64,000 bases of DNA from positions 24,250 through 88,249 of the forward strand of contig NZ_RBRE01000044.1 of assembly GCF_003700275.1 (NCBI RefSeq). The letters run 5' to 3'. Position numbers and translations under genes: made by a program. The DNA is from Pseudomonas cichorii (lineage in GTDB: Bacteria; Pseudomonadota; Gammaproteobacteria; Pseudomonadales; Pseudomonadaceae). The notes beneath the pieces are model-generated. The model made no database searches. It saw nothing but the letters and a program-made list of their open reading frames with translations, and was not told the origin of the DNA. Shown here piece after piece: positions 51,578-60,947 of this stretch; the first letter of the stretch is position 1, and every line of letters begins with the position of its first letter.

Positions 51578-52183
51578 ATGCCCGGTTTACTTCCTCTCAA
51601 CAGCACGTTACTTGAGCGTGCTGTTGAAGCGGCAACAGATGAAGCGCTCGATATCCCGCTTCGCACGCTCTACAACCCTGACACCTGTCCGGCCCATCTG
51701 CTGTATCACCTGGCCTGGGCGTGGTCAGTAGATCGCTGGGACGACACCTGGTCAGAAGCCATCAAGCGCTCTGTGATTCGCTCGGCGTTCTACGTGCATG
51801 CGCACAAGGGCACGATTGGTGCCCTTCGGCGTGTTGTTGAACCCATGGGCTATCTGATCGATGTCGAAGAATGGTGGCAGACAGTGCCCGAGGGCGTGCC
51901 CGGAACCTTCGCACTCAATGTCGGTGTGCTCGATACAGGCATCACTGAAGAAATGTATCAAGAGCTTGTGCGTCTCATCGACGATGCAAAGCCGGTGAGT
52001 CGGCATCTGACCGGCCTTGCGATCACCCTGGCCAGCACAGGCTACCTGAGGCTTGCTGCAGCCTTGTCAGAGGGTGAAGAAATCGACGTGTATCCGCCTG
52101 CTCTGAACGACATCGATGTCACCGGAAGCTTTGGCCATGTCGGCCACGAACATCAAATTGAATACCTGGATGTGTACTCATGA
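51578..52183 (+). CDS. Tail protein I (P2 gpI-like)
   Basis: 201 residues with typical LYNPDTCPAHLLYHLAWAWS and the HKGTIGALRRVVEPMGYL segment. Baseplate component. Four-base overlap with the fibre gene. Confidence 0.92.
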   Translation: MPGLLPLNSTLLERAVEAATDEALDIPLRTLYNPDTCPAHLLYHLAWAWSVDRWDDTWSEAIKRSVIRSAFYVHAHKGTIGALRRVVEPMGYLIDVEEWWQTVPEGVPGTFALNVGVLDTGITEEMYQELVRLIDDAKPVSRHLTGLAITLASTGYLRLAAALSEGEEIDVYPPALNDIDVTGSFGHVGHEHQIEYLDVYS

Positions 52184-53529
52184 CGACTGCAAACAGTCAG
52201 TTCTTCGCGATCCTCACGAAAGTCGGGGAAGCGAAGCAGGCGAACGCCAATGCGCTGGGCTTGCCCTGGACGTTTTCGCAAATGGGGGTGGGTGATGCGA
52301 ACCTTACTGACCCGGTGCCGGATCGGGAGCAAAACCGGCTTATCAACGAAAAGCGCCGGGCACCGTTGAACCAGATCAAAATCGACGCGGCGAACCCGAA
52401 TGTCATCATCGCCGAGCAGGTGATACCGCCAGATGTCGGGGGCTGGTGGATTCGTGAGATCGGCCTGTACGACGCGGACGGTGATCTGGTCGCAGTGGCG
52501 AACTGCGCGCCCAGCTTCAAACCGACACTCAGCCAAGGCACGGGCAAGACGCAGGTTGTACGGCTCAACATCATCGTGACAAGCACTGCGAATGTGCAGC
52601 TCAAGATCGATCCTTCGGTTGTGCTCGCCACCCGTGATTACGTCGATACCTTGATACTGAATATTCTGCCGCCGAACAAGAAGGCCGGGACCTACACGCA
52701 GGTTCAGTTCAACGAGCGCGGTGTCATGCTCCGGGGGTGGAACCCGACGACCCTGGTCGGTTACGGGATCACGGATGCGCTGAGCAAGTCAGGCGGATCT
52801 CTGGCGGGAAATCTCTGGTTCGAGCCTGATTTTAATCTCTACCTGCAGCCAGGCTCTGTAAACGGTTGGACTGCCGGGCTGTTGGCCACTGACAAGCAGG
52901 GCGCGATTCGGGCGGGCGTAGGGTTCGGTGGCTCTGCTGATGGCTCTGTACTGAATGCTTTTTTCGGACTGGGTGAAACGCCTTGGTCAAGTGGGAAAGG
53001 GGTCCGTGTTACGGCGGCCGGTGTACAAATAGAGGGACAGCTGACGGCGGTCGGCTCAGGCCTGACCGGCGTGCCCTGGTCGGGACTGACTGATGTCCCT
53101 CAGGCAGCGGAAGCGAAGCTTGGACTGGCAAAGGTAGCGACGACTGCGCAAGTGAATGCCGGTGCTGACGATGCGGTGATCGTGACTCCGAAAAAACTGC
53201 GTGCCGGTTTTTCTGCGCTGCTGGCAGACAACGGCTACATAGCGCTTCCGAGTTGGTTGGGTGGCGTAATCTTTCAGTGGGGCAGGGTAACGAATGTCCC
53301 TAAAGCAACCGATGCCACAGATGCGGTTGGCCCGACTCAGGACTTGACCCTGCCTCTCACGTTCCCAGGTGCGCCCTGGCGGGCTCTTGCAACGATGAAC
53401 TATACGACCATGGGTACGCGGTCTGCGTTTACGCCCGGTTGCACGATTGTCTCGAACTCGGTCATCCGCGTTCAGAACAACTACACGGGTTCGGGCGGCC
53501 AGATATGCTGGTTCGCCATCGGCAACTGA
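52180..53529 (+). CDS. Tail fibre protein (P2 gpH-like)
   Basis: 449 residues. N-terminal collar-binding domain (about 1-150; FFAILTKVGEAKQANANALG, then VGGWWIREIGLYDADGDLVA), central repetitive shaft, and a C-terminal receptor-binding part rich in glycine and aromatic residues (TGSGGQICWFAIGN at the end). Host specificity lies in the C-terminal part. A fibre assembly gene follows. Confidence 0.88.
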   Translation: MTTANSQFFAILTKVGEAKQANANALGLPWTFSQMGVGDANLTDPVPDREQNRLINEKRRAPLNQIKIDAANPNVIIAEQVIPPDVGGWWIREIGLYDADGDLVAVANCAPSFKPTLSQGTGKTQVVRLNIIVTSTANVQLKIDPSVVLATRDYVDTLILNILPPNKKAGTYTQVQFNERGVMLRGWNPTTLVGYGITDALSKSGGSLAGNLWFEPDFNLYLQPGSVNGWTAGLLATDKQGAIRAGVGFGGSADGSVLNAFFGLGETPWSSGKGVRVTAAGVQIEGQLTAVGSGLTGVPWSGLTDVPQAAEAKLGLAKVATTAQVNAGADDAVIVTPKKLRAGFSALLADNGYIALPSWLGGVIFQWGRVTNVPKATDATDAVGPTQDLTLPLTFPGAPWRALATMNYTTMGTRSAFTPGCTIVSNSVIRVQNNYTGSGGQICWFAIGN

Positions 53530-53543
53530 GGAGTTGAGACGAT

Positions 53544-53978
53544 ATGAAGATTTTTTACAGCCCCTCAGCCAGCGGTTTTTTTGATGCGGCAATCAACAGT
53601 GCGGCGCAGATTCCCGATGATGCCGTTGCGATTACCGCTGCCCGGCGCAATGAGTTGCTTGAGGGGATTGCTACAGGCCTGGTCATCCGGGTTTCGGATG
53701 CCGGTGAGCCGGTCCTTGTCGATCCTCCGGTCGATGCAGGGTATGTCGCAACGCAAGAGCGGGCCTGGCGTGACTCGGTTATCGAGCAGTTGAAATGGCT
53801 GAGTGAGCGACACCGCGATGAACAGGACATGGGGCGGCCGCTGACGTTGACTGACGACCAGTTTCTTGAATTGCTCAACTACCTGCAGCTTCTGCGCGAC
53901 TGGCCGCAATCGCCGGATTTTCCCGATGCTGAAAAACGGCCGGCTGCTCCGCCATGGATCGCCGAACAGATCAAGTAA
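53544..53978 (+). CDS. Tail fibre assembly chaperone
   Basis: 144 residues: KIFYSPSASGFFD start, then QERAWRDSVIEQLKWLSERH and LQLLRDWPQSPDFP, the pattern of phage tail fibre assembly proteins. Directly downstream of its presumed client. Followed by two hairpins. Confidence 0.85.
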   Translation: MKIFYSPSASGFFDAAINSAAQIPDDAVAITAARRNELLEGIATGLVIRVSDAGEPVLVDPPVDAGYVATQERAWRDSVIEQLKWLSERHRDEQDMGRPLTLTDDQFLELLNYLQLLRDWPQSPDFPDAEKRPAAPPWIAEQIK

Positions 53979-54055
53979 ACGCCCCGCACTGACGGGGCGT
54001 TTCATTTCCACCTGCAGCACATCACTCACTGCCCCGCATCGTCGGGGCTTTCTCG
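53979..54055 (+). terminator. Two tandem terminator hairpins before the sheath gene
   Basis: ACGCCCCG-CACTGA-CGGGGCGT (53979-54000, followed by TTCATTT) and GCCCCG-CATCGT-CGGGGC (54031-54048, followed by TTTCTCGTTT). The second lies just before the sheath Shine-Dalgarno. Confidence 0.75.
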
Positions 54056-54072
54056 TTTCTGGAGATTGTTCT

Positions 54073-55233
54073 ATGAGCTTTTTTCACGGCGTGACGGTCA
54101 CGAACGTCGACACCGGGGCGCGCACCATCTCGTTGCCCTCATCGTCGATTATCGGTCTTGTCGACACCTTCACAGAGGCTCCGGCCTACAGCGCAAAGCC
54201 CAATGATCTGGTGCTGATCACGACCGAGCGCGAGGCCATTGCAGCCTTCGGCCCGGACTCGGCGATTACAAAGGCCTGCCAGGCAGTCTTCGTCAAAGCG
54301 AAGGCGGTCATCGTTGCATGCGGTGTTGCGCTGCTTGCAGATGCGGCGCAGCAAGTCTCGGCGATCATCGGCGGCGTAACTGTCGCTGGTAAACGTACCG
54401 GCCTGCAGGCGCTGCTCGATGGCAAGAGCCGTTTCAACGCGCAGCCGCGCTTGCTGATCACGCCGAAGCACAGTTCCACCCTGGCCGTTGGCACGGCTCT
54501 CGTCTCCTTGGCTGACAAGCTTCGGGGGCTGGCGATCATCGATGGCCCGAACACGACCGATGAAGCGGCGATGGAATATGCCAAAAACTTCGGGGCCAAG
54601 CGCGCTTACATGGTCGATCCCGGCGTGCAGTACTGGGATACCACTGCGTCTGCGACGGTCGATGCGCCTGGCTCGGCGTGGGTTGCTGGGCTGTTCGCTT
54701 GGACGGATTCGGAGTACGGGTTCTGGGCATCGCCGTCGAACAAAGAATTGTCCGGCATCACGGGCACAACCCGCCCAATCGAGTTCCTTGATGGCGACGA
54801 AACCTGCCGGGCAAACCTGCTCAACAACGCGAACATCACGACGATCATTCGTGACGATGGCTACCGCCTGTGGGGTAACCGGACGTTGTCGAGCGATCCG
54901 AAGTGGGCGTTCGTCACTCGCGTACGCACGATGGACATCGTCATGGACGCGATCCTCTACGGACACAAGTGGGCGGTCGACCGCTCGATCACAGCGACTT
55001 ACGTGAAGGACGTGACCGAAGGCCTGCAGGCGTTTATGCGCGACCTCAAGAACCAGGGCGCGATCATCAACTTTGAAGTGTTCGCGGATACCGAACTGAA
55101 CACTGCATCGCAACTGGAACAGGGCAAGGTCTACTGGAACATTCGTTTCACGGACGTGCCGCCTGCCGAAAACCCAATTTTCCGTGTTGAAGTCACCAAT
55201 CAATGGCTGACCGAAGTGCTCGATGCCGCTTAA
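54073..55233 (+). CDS. Contractile tail sheath protein (FI)
   Basis: 386 residues. N-terminus SFFHGVTVTNVDTGARTISL is typical; the conserved C-terminal block with WNIRFTDVPPAENP is present. The ATG at 54073 has GGAG upstream; the longer open frame from 53866 runs through the chaperone gene and is not used. Establishes that the tail is contractile. Confidence 0.93.
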   Translation: MSFFHGVTVTNVDTGARTISLPSSSIIGLVDTFTEAPAYSAKPNDLVLITTEREAIAAFGPDSAITKACQAVFVKAKAVIVACGVALLADAAQQVSAIIGGVTVAGKRTGLQALLDGKSRFNAQPRLLITPKHSSTLAVGTALVSLADKLRGLAIIDGPNTTDEAAMEYAKNFGAKRAYMVDPGVQYWDTTASATVDAPGSAWVAGLFAWTDSEYGFWASPSNKELSGITGTTRPIEFLDGDETCRANLLNNANITTIIRDDGYRLWGNRTLSSDPKWAFVTRVRTMDIVMDAILYGHKWAVDRSITATYVKDVTEGLQAFMRDLKNQGAIINFEVFADTELNTASQLEQGKVYWNIRFTDVPPAENPIFRVEVTNQWLTEVLDAA

Positions 55234-55245
55234 GGAGCAAACAAG

Positions 55246-55755
55246 ATGGCAATGATTCCACAAGTGTTGTTCAACCTGAACCTGTTCGTTGACGGGGTTA
55301 GCTTCAGCGGTGATGTGACCAGTCTGACCCTACCGAAGATGACGCTCAAGATGGAAGAGCATCGGGCTGGTGGTATGGACGCGCCGATCGAAATGGACAT
55401 GGGCATGGAAAAAGGCGAGGCCTCTTTTGTCAGTGTCGGTGTTCGTCGCGAGTCGCTCAAGTTCTTCGGGCTTTCAGATGGTACGGCGTTCAACGGTGTG
55501 TTCCGTGGAGCTTTCAGGGGGCTGAAGGGCGCGGTGACTCCAGTGATTGTCACGCTGCGAGGGACGCTGAAAGAAGTCGATATGGGTGACTGGAAGCCCG
55601 GTGACAAAGCTGAGATCAAACATGCCGTAGCGCTTACGTACTGGAAGGTCGAGGTGGACGGTCGTGTGATGTACGAGATCGATCCGCTGGCTTCCATCCG
55701 TGTCATTGATGGTGTTGATCAACTCGACGCTGTTCGTTCGGCCCTGGGCCTTTAA
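55246..55755 (+). CDS. Tail tube protein (FII)
   Basis: 169 residues with the P2 FII-type start MIPQVLFNLNLFVDGVSFSG and C-terminal IDPLASIRVIDGVDQL. Forms the inner tube. 12-bp spacing after the sheath gene. Confidence 0.93.
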   Translation: MAMIPQVLFNLNLFVDGVSFSGDVTSLTLPKMTLKMEEHRAGGMDAPIEMDMGMEKGEASFVSVGVRRESLKFFGLSDGTAFNGVFRGAFRGLKGAVTPVIVTLRGTLKEVDMGDWKPGDKAEIKHAVALTYWKVEVDGRVMYEIDPLASIRVIDGVDQLDAVRSALGL

Positions 55756-55766
55756 GGAGTTTTGTC

Positions 55767-56063
55767 ATGTCTGATGCACTTAAAAGCTGGATGACGCTGA
55801 CTGCCGATGGCGTCTCTATCAAGCTCGCCCGCCCGGCTGAAATGAACAGCGTGAAAGTCGACACGATCACAATGCGAGCCCCGACTGTTCGGGATGTGCG
55901 AGCCGCATCCCAAGCTTCAGGTGGTGATGAAGAACAGCGTGAGCTGACGCTGTTTGCCTCGCTTGCCGAAGTCGGTGTGAAGGATCTGGAAGGCCTGCAA
56001 ATGAAGGACTACAACCGCCTTCAGGCCGGGTATTTTCGCCTGGTCAAAGATGACGAGCTTTGA
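55767..56063 (+). CDS. Tail assembly protein E (tape-measure chaperone)
   Basis: 98 residues of the phage tail E/gp41-like family: VDTITMRAPTVRDVRAASQA and the C-terminal LQMKDYNRLQAGYFRLVK. Chaperones the tape measure. It overlaps the small E'-type ORF by 14 bases. Confidence 0.86.
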   Translation: MSDALKSWMTLTADGVSIKLARPAEMNSVKVDTITMRAPTVRDVRAASQASGGDEEQRELTLFASLAEVGVKDLEGLQMKDYNRLQAGYFRLVKDDEL

Positions 56064-56175
56064 CCCTGCATTGCAGAAACGCGCTGCAAAGCGGCTGGCT
56101 GCTGAACTGGGCTTTTCTGCAGACGAGATCATGTCCATGTCTTTCTCGGACATGATCTGGTGGCTCACTGACTGA
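56050..56175 (+). CDS. GpE'-like small tail protein
   Basis: 41 residues (TSFDPALQKRAAKRLAAELG ... MIWWLTD), with start ATG inside the end of gene E. In P2 the matching protein is made by a -1 frameshift as E+E'. Here E' lies in the +1 frame relative to E and has its own ATG, so independent initiation seems more likely. Position E-E'-T is P2-like. Confidence 0.7.
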   Translation: MTSFDPALQKRAAKRLAAELGFSADEIMSMSFSDMIWWLTD

Positions 56176-56204
56176 GCCTTTTCCTACTCAAAATGAGGTG
56201 AGCG

Positions 56205-58916
56205 ATGGCGAACAATCTATCGCTGGGCCTTGTGATCGGCGGCGCTGTCAGCTCTTCGCTGGGGTCTGCGTTCAGCTCGGTCGAAGGTCGTATCAATAAA
56301 CTGCAGCAGGCGGGTAATCGGGCCAAGGTGTTGAAGAACACCATCGGCGAAACGATGCGTCTGCGTGACGAATGGAAAAAAGCCCACGACAGCGGCTCGG
56401 CCTCAGCGTCAGGCCTGCTGCGCAAGCTTGAAGCGAATCTGGACGGACTGCGCAAGCAAGGCGTGCAGGTCAACAAGCTGCGGCAGGAGTATCAGTCCCT
56501 CGGCAAGGTTGCTCAGGGGATTGATCTGAAGGTCAAGGGCCATCAACAGGTCGAGCAGGGCAAGGCGGGGATGAAGTCAACCATCGGCACGGCGGTGGCC
56601 GGTGTTGGTGCGCTGGCTGTGCCGACAAAGATCAGTGCTGACTTTCAAGCGATCATTCGTGACATCGCGATCAAGGCGGGTGTCGCGAACAAGCCCGAAG
56701 AGAGTCAGCTCACCACAACGGTTATCAAGACCTCTCAGGACACGGGGCTTGCTCGCAATGACGTGGCCAACCTGGTCAATCAGTTGGTCGGCGCAGGCAT
56801 GGAGCTGGACAAGGCCCTGTCCTACGCGCCTGTTGCTGCGAAGTTTTCGGTCGGCCAAGGATCGGGCGGTGAAGACACGGCAAAAATGATCATGGCGCTG
56901 CAGCAGAACGCCAAGATCGTTGACCCCAAAATCATGGAAAAGGCCCTGGAAGGCATCGCGCTGCAGGGTCAGGCGGGCAGCTTTGAAGCGGCGGACATGG
57001 CCAAGTGGTTTCCTCAACTACTGGCAAGCATGGAAAAGAGCGGCAGCACGGGGCTCGATGCCGTGGGCCAGCTCGGCGCGATGCTGCAGGTGCAGATGAA
57101 AACTGCAGGTGGCTCTGACGAAGCTGCCAACAACTTGAAAAACTGGATCGAGAAAATCGGTTCCGGTGATGTCGTCAAGGCCTACAAGGATGCGGGCATC
57201 GACTACCAGGCATCGCTCAATACAGGTATCCAGAAAGGCATGTCGACGCTTGAGTCGAGCTTTGCTCTTGCTCAGCGCTACGTTCAGGCTACTGATCCGA
57301 AAAAGGCCAAGCAAATGGCTGACGCTATGGCCGGTATCAGCAAGGAAGCTGACCCGGTCAAGGCAAAGTCGATGTTGGAATCGCTTGAGAAGTCATTGCG
57401 AACGGGCGATCTGTTCGCTGACATGCAAGTGAAAGCGGCGCTGACGGCGTTCTCTCAGAACAAGGCGCTGTATGACCAGCTCAAGACTGATGCAAAAAAC
57501 GCGACCGGCATTCTCGACAAGAACCTGGCAGAGCGTCGTGAGACCTCGTCTCAGATTTGGGCTGAGACGTTTCAGTCAGTCAACGATGCGATGCGCAGTA
57601 TCGGTGATGCCATTCGTCCGGCGACGGACGCTGTGGCTAAGGGGATCACTGCAGTTGCAAAGGGCTTCACGGGGTTATCGGATGGTGCGCAGCCTGTTGT
57701 CTTGGGTATCGCTGCGGTCGGTGCCGGGTTCCTGGCGCTGAAGGGCGCGGCAAATGCCTTCCAGATCGGCAAGGGTTTACTGAACATCGGGCGTGGATCG
57801 TTGCTTGGCGGGAATCCGAACAAAGTTCAGAAGGTCTTTGTGACCAACTCTGGCGACAAGGATGATAAGCCTGAAGGGAAAGTGGGGCTTGCTCGCGGCT
57901 TGCTGGAAACCGGGCTCAAGGCATTTGGCAAGAAAGGAGATAAGCCCGGCCAGGCCGGTGCCGACGGTGATGATACGCCCGAGGCTGGTAGCAAGGGATT
58001 CAATCCGATTGAAACAGGCCTGAAGGTGCTGGATCTGTTGGGTGAGGCACGCAACGACGCGGACGGTAGCGCAGGTCCGGGTGGTAGCTCTGAACCGCAA
58101 AAGGTCTTTGTCGTTAATGCCAACGCCTTTGGTGGTGCCGGGGCGGGTGGCTCGGCCGGGGCAGGTGATCAGCGACGGTCGCGGCGTAATCGTCGGCGCG
58201 GTGGTGCCGGTGGTCGACGTGGTGGGCCTCCTGCGCCACCACCCGCACCGCCTGCTCCACCACCTCCGGCCGGACGCCTGGCGCGACTGACCGGTGCTGC
58301 AGGAAAAATCGGCGGTGTGGCGAAAATGATACCGGGCGGCAAGTTGCTCGATGCCGGAATGATGGTCCTCGACACGTATCAGAATGCTGAAACTCAGGAT
58401 GAGAAAGCCGAAGGCTATGGCGGGGCTGCCGGTGGTTTGGGTGGCGCGCTGGCCGGTGCGGCAGCGGGTGCGGCGTTGGGCTCGATTGTGCCGGTGATCG
58501 GCACGGCGGTCGGTGGCGCTGTTGGTGCATTCTTGGGCGGCATGGGCGGTGAAAGCCTGGGTGGTTTTCTGGGCAAGGCCTTGTTCGGCTCTGACGATAA
58601 ACCCAAGGCTGTGGCCGAGGTCAGTGACAGCGCGAAGCCTGCGCCGGGTGATGTCGTCAGATCGATGGAGTCTGTGTCAGCGCCTGCGCAGGCATTACCC
58701 GCCATCGTCAAAGCTGCAGAACAGAGCAAGCCTGAACCGCCGAAAGTCGATCAGAGGTTCACGTTCTCGCCGAACATCCCCGTAAGCGTACAGGGCGATG
58801 TGAAAGATCCTGCGCAGCTTGCGCGAGAGATTGCACCGTACCTGAAACAGCAGTTCGACGAGTTCAGTCGGCAAGCTGCAGCACGTCAAATGTTTGATAC
58901 CCCGGATGTGGCCTAA
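56205..58916 (+). CDS. Tail tape measure protein (T)
   Basis: 903 residues, the longest tail gene. Helical N-terminus with GRINKLQQAGNRAKVLKNTI, the phage TMP core (about 130-430: ISADFQAIIRDIAIKAGVAN and following), a hydrophobic stretch near 505-520, a low-complexity G/R/P-rich section (about 640-690, with a poly-proline run) and Gly/Ala-rich membrane-prone segments at about 735-790. Sets tail length and may reach into the host membrane. Confidence 0.92.
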   Translation: MANNLSLGLVIGGAVSSSLGSAFSSVEGRINKLQQAGNRAKVLKNTIGETMRLRDEWKKAHDSGSASASGLLRKLEANLDGLRKQGVQVNKLRQEYQSLGKVAQGIDLKVKGHQQVEQGKAGMKSTIGTAVAGVGALAVPTKISADFQAIIRDIAIKAGVANKPEESQLTTTVIKTSQDTGLARNDVANLVNQLVGAGMELDKALSYAPVAAKFSVGQGSGGEDTAKMIMALQQNAKIVDPKIMEKALEGIALQGQAGSFEAADMAKWFPQLLASMEKSGSTGLDAVGQLGAMLQVQMKTAGGSDEAANNLKNWIEKIGSGDVVKAYKDAGIDYQASLNTGIQKGMSTLESSFALAQRYVQATDPKKAKQMADAMAGISKEADPVKAKSMLESLEKSLRTGDLFADMQVKAALTAFSQNKALYDQLKTDAKNATGILDKNLAERRETSSQIWAETFQSVNDAMRSIGDAIRPATDAVAKGITAVAKGFTGLSDGAQPVVLGIAAVGAGFLALKGAANAFQIGKGLLNIGRGSLLGGNPNKVQKVFVTNSGDKDDKPEGKVGLARGLLETGLKAFGKKGDKPGQAGADGDDTPEAGSKGFNPIETGLKVLDLLGEARNDADGSAGPGGSSEPQKVFVVNANAFGGAGAGGSAGAGDQRRSRRNRRRGGAGGRRGGPPAPPPAPPAPPPPAGRLARLTGAAGKIGGVAKMIPGGKLLDAGMMVLDTYQNAETQDEKAEGYGGAAGGLGGALAGAAAGAALGSIVPVIGTAVGGAVGAFLGGMGGESLGGFLGKALFGSDDKPKAVAEVSDSAKPAPGDVVRSMESVSAPAQALPAIVKAAEQSKPEPPKVDQRFTFSPNIPVSVQGDVKDPAQLAREIAPYLKQQFDEFSRQAAARQMFDTPDVA

Positions 58917-58925
58917 GGAGGTGAG

Positions 58926-59771
58926 ATGGCATACGCAGAACAACTGCAGTCAGGGCTGAAGTCGATTGTTGCGGCCGGTGAAGCGGGGCGGCGAAACATG
59001 GATGACATGCTTGGCCCCATGAACGGGGCGATCAGCGATATCACCGGCGCGGCATCGGAGCTTGAGAATGTTCCGTTTGTTGGGCCAGCTGTGGGGGCAA
59101 AGCTGCAGCGCACGATGCGGGCGATCAATGCGGCTCAGGCCAAGGTCGGCCATGTCGTGTCGACGTACAGTCGTGCAACAACGGCGCTGTCGCAGGTGCA
59201 GGAGCGCATGGGTACGTTGAAGGAACAGGCGGCCAAGGCCGGAGCGGCGATCAACCGGGTGGCGGGCAACATCAGTCCGTCCCTGGCGAACATTGTACCG
59301 ACCGGCAGCCTCGGGCTTGATGCAACACCGGCACCTGAGGCCGTGAAGCCGTTCCCGCATCTGCTGATCATGCAGCCGCTCAAGCCCGATGCGCAGCCTT
59401 ATTACTTCAATCTGGACACGGCTGCGTTTGACGAGCTGAGACGGCAGACAAGTTTTCGGTGGGCCGCGCAAGAGCGTCTGACGCGCAGCATTGCGCAGCA
59501 AGCGGTCGGGCAGGGTGAAGACAAGTTGAGCTTGAAGGGCACGATCTTTCCGGGTTTCAAGGGTGGGCTCAAGCAACTGGACACACTGCGCAGCATCGGT
59601 CGCAATTTGCAGCCGCTGAGCCTTACAACAGGGTACGGCGAGGTGCTGGGTAACTGGTGCCTGCTCAGTGTCGATGAAGATCAAAGTAACCTGCTGGCTG
59701 GGGGCGTCCCGCGCAAGCAGGGCTTTTCACTTGAGTTTGTGAGCTATGGCGACGACATGCAGAACGTCTGA
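58926..59771 (+). CDS. Tail protein U
   Basis: 281 residues. N-terminal helical extension (about 1-135) joined to a P2 gpU-type domain (about 145-281: PHLLIMQPLKPDAQPYYFNL, then KLSLKGTIFPGFKGGLKQLD). Longer than P2 gpU because of the extension. Its end overlaps gene X by 26 bases. Confidence 0.87.
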   Translation: MAYAEQLQSGLKSIVAAGEAGRRNMDDMLGPMNGAISDITGAASELENVPFVGPAVGAKLQRTMRAINAAQAKVGHVVSTYSRATTALSQVQERMGTLKEQAAKAGAAINRVAGNISPSLANIVPTGSLGLDATPAPEAVKPFPHLLIMQPLKPDAQPYYFNLDTAAFDELRRQTSFRWAAQERLTRSIAQQAVGQGEDKLSLKGTIFPGFKGGLKQLDTLRSIGRNLQPLSLTTGYGEVLGNWCLLSVDEDQSNLLAGGVPRKQGFSLEFVSYGDDMQNV

Positions 59772-59952
59772 CGGGGATCTGCTCGATACCCTGTGTTACC
59801 GCTTTTACGGACATTTGAATGGCTCGGTCGAGCGGGTGCTGGATGCGAATCAGGGTCTGGCAGATGAGCCACAACCCTTCCGGGCCGGTGTCCTGATCGT
59901 GCTGCCGGATATTGTGGCCACGACTCAGGAAAGCATTCAGCTCTGGGATTGA
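59746..59952 (+). CDS. Tail protein X
   Basis: 68 residues of the P2 gpX family, with GDLLDTLCYRFYG and VLDANQGLADEPQPFRAGVL, a LysM-like cell-wall-binding fold. Overlaps U. Followed by a terminator, then the reversed insert gene. Confidence 0.9.
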   Translation: MATTCRTSDGDLLDTLCYRFYGHLNGSVERVLDANQGLADEPQPFRAGVLIVLPDIVATTQESIQLWD

Positions 59953-59973
59953 GCGCTACCACCCATCACCCAG

Positions 59974-59998
59974 CCCCGCCTTGAGCGGGGTTTTCTTT
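59974..59998 (+). terminator. Terminator after gene X (left bracket of the insert)
   Basis: CCCCGC-CTTGA-GCGGGG followed by TTTTCTTT. The same loop and flanking sequence recur at 60948-60966 on the other side of the inserted minus-strand gene. Confidence 0.8.
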
Positions 59999-60006
59999 CC
60001 TTGAAT

Positions 60007-60900
60007 TCAAACAGGCAGCTTGGACCATGAAGCGTATAGGTGTGTCCAGCCCATAGGAAATCCTCTTTGAGCGATTAATACTTTTTCAGATATCTTTCGG
60101 CGCAGCTCATCATATCTATCTTCAATCAGTCCAAGGCAAAGTAACAGCCCTATCGTCAGCAGCGCTCCACCAATAGTGCTAGCTGTTCTACCTGCATGAA
60201 GAGCTTCGTTTCTGAGCGTGTAGAGAAAGTCGATCCCAGACTCTTGCTCTTTGGCAAATATCTTAAGTTCGTCTATAAGTTGTTGTAGTTTCTTTTGTAG
60301 TAAAGGATTTTTTTGATTTATTATGGCGAAAGAAAGGGCATCTGACATTGAGCTGCAATTGGATTTCTTCTTGTACAATCTATCTTCTTTGGGTAGGTTT
60401 TTTTTAATTGTGAATGGCTGTGTTACTTTTCCGTCTTGATTCATGTATTCGTGTAAGGTTTTTCTGCTCAGGGCCTCAATCAGAGGGAAGCCCATATGAG
60501 CCATGATGTTTTCCTTTTGGTCTTTTTGATACAGATGTACTGAGAATGCTACTTGATCAAGTGCGGCACATAGACTGGTTGATAACAAGCTGCTTAAGTC
60601 GGAATCGCCATATATTAGGTTTGGCTCAAAGTCTGAAATGAAGTCTAGTAATATTGCTCCCGTCCATGACCAGAAAAGGTAGTGGTCGGGCGTTGTGAAA
60701 CTTCCTCTGTTTGCAAGGAATAAATTTTTTCCTATCTCTGATCCCAAAGTAATTAGTTCGTCAAAGTCTAGGATATGAGGTTCTATTCCGTTGTTGAAAA
60801 GTAATGTCTGGTCCCACCCAGTCGGCAGTTGAAAGCCTCCTGCATTATTTCTCAAGATGTCACGTAGGTTTTTACTTAGTTCTTCTATTTTCTCTTTCAT
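60007..60900 (-). CDS. AT-rich cargo gene with HEPN-like R-x4-H motif (moron)
   Basis: 297 residues, no close family recognised. It reads against the tail operon, is clearly more AT-rich than its neighbours and has codon use unlike them. R230-N-E-A-L-H235 fits the R-x4-6-H motif of HEPN ribonucleases, following a helical segment (FLYTLRNEALHAGR); a hydrophobic segment follows (TIGGALLTIGLLLCLGLI, about 242-259). The ATG at 60900 has GGAG six bases before it, while the upstream ATG at 60912 does not. Position and motif suggest an anti-phage or lysogenic-conversion function; this is inference. Confidence 0.72.
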   Translation of the reverse strand: MKEKIEELSKNLRDILRNNAGGFQLPTGWDQTLLFNNGIEPHILDFDELITLGSEIGKNLFLANRGSFTTPDHYLFWSWTGAILLDFISDFEPNLIYGDSDLSSLLSTSLCAALDQVAFSVHLYQKDQKENIMAHMGFPLIEALSRKTLHEYMNQDGKVTQPFTIKKNLPKEDRLYKKKSNCSSMSDALSFAIINQKNPLLQKKLQQLIDELKIFAKEQESGIDFLYTLRNEALHAGRTASTIGGALLTIGLLLCLGLIEDRYDELRRKISEKVLIAQRGFPMGWTHLYASWSKLPV

Positions 60901-60947
60901 ACGTATCTCCATATGCGTTGGCTTTCGAGCTTAGCATAGAGAAAACC

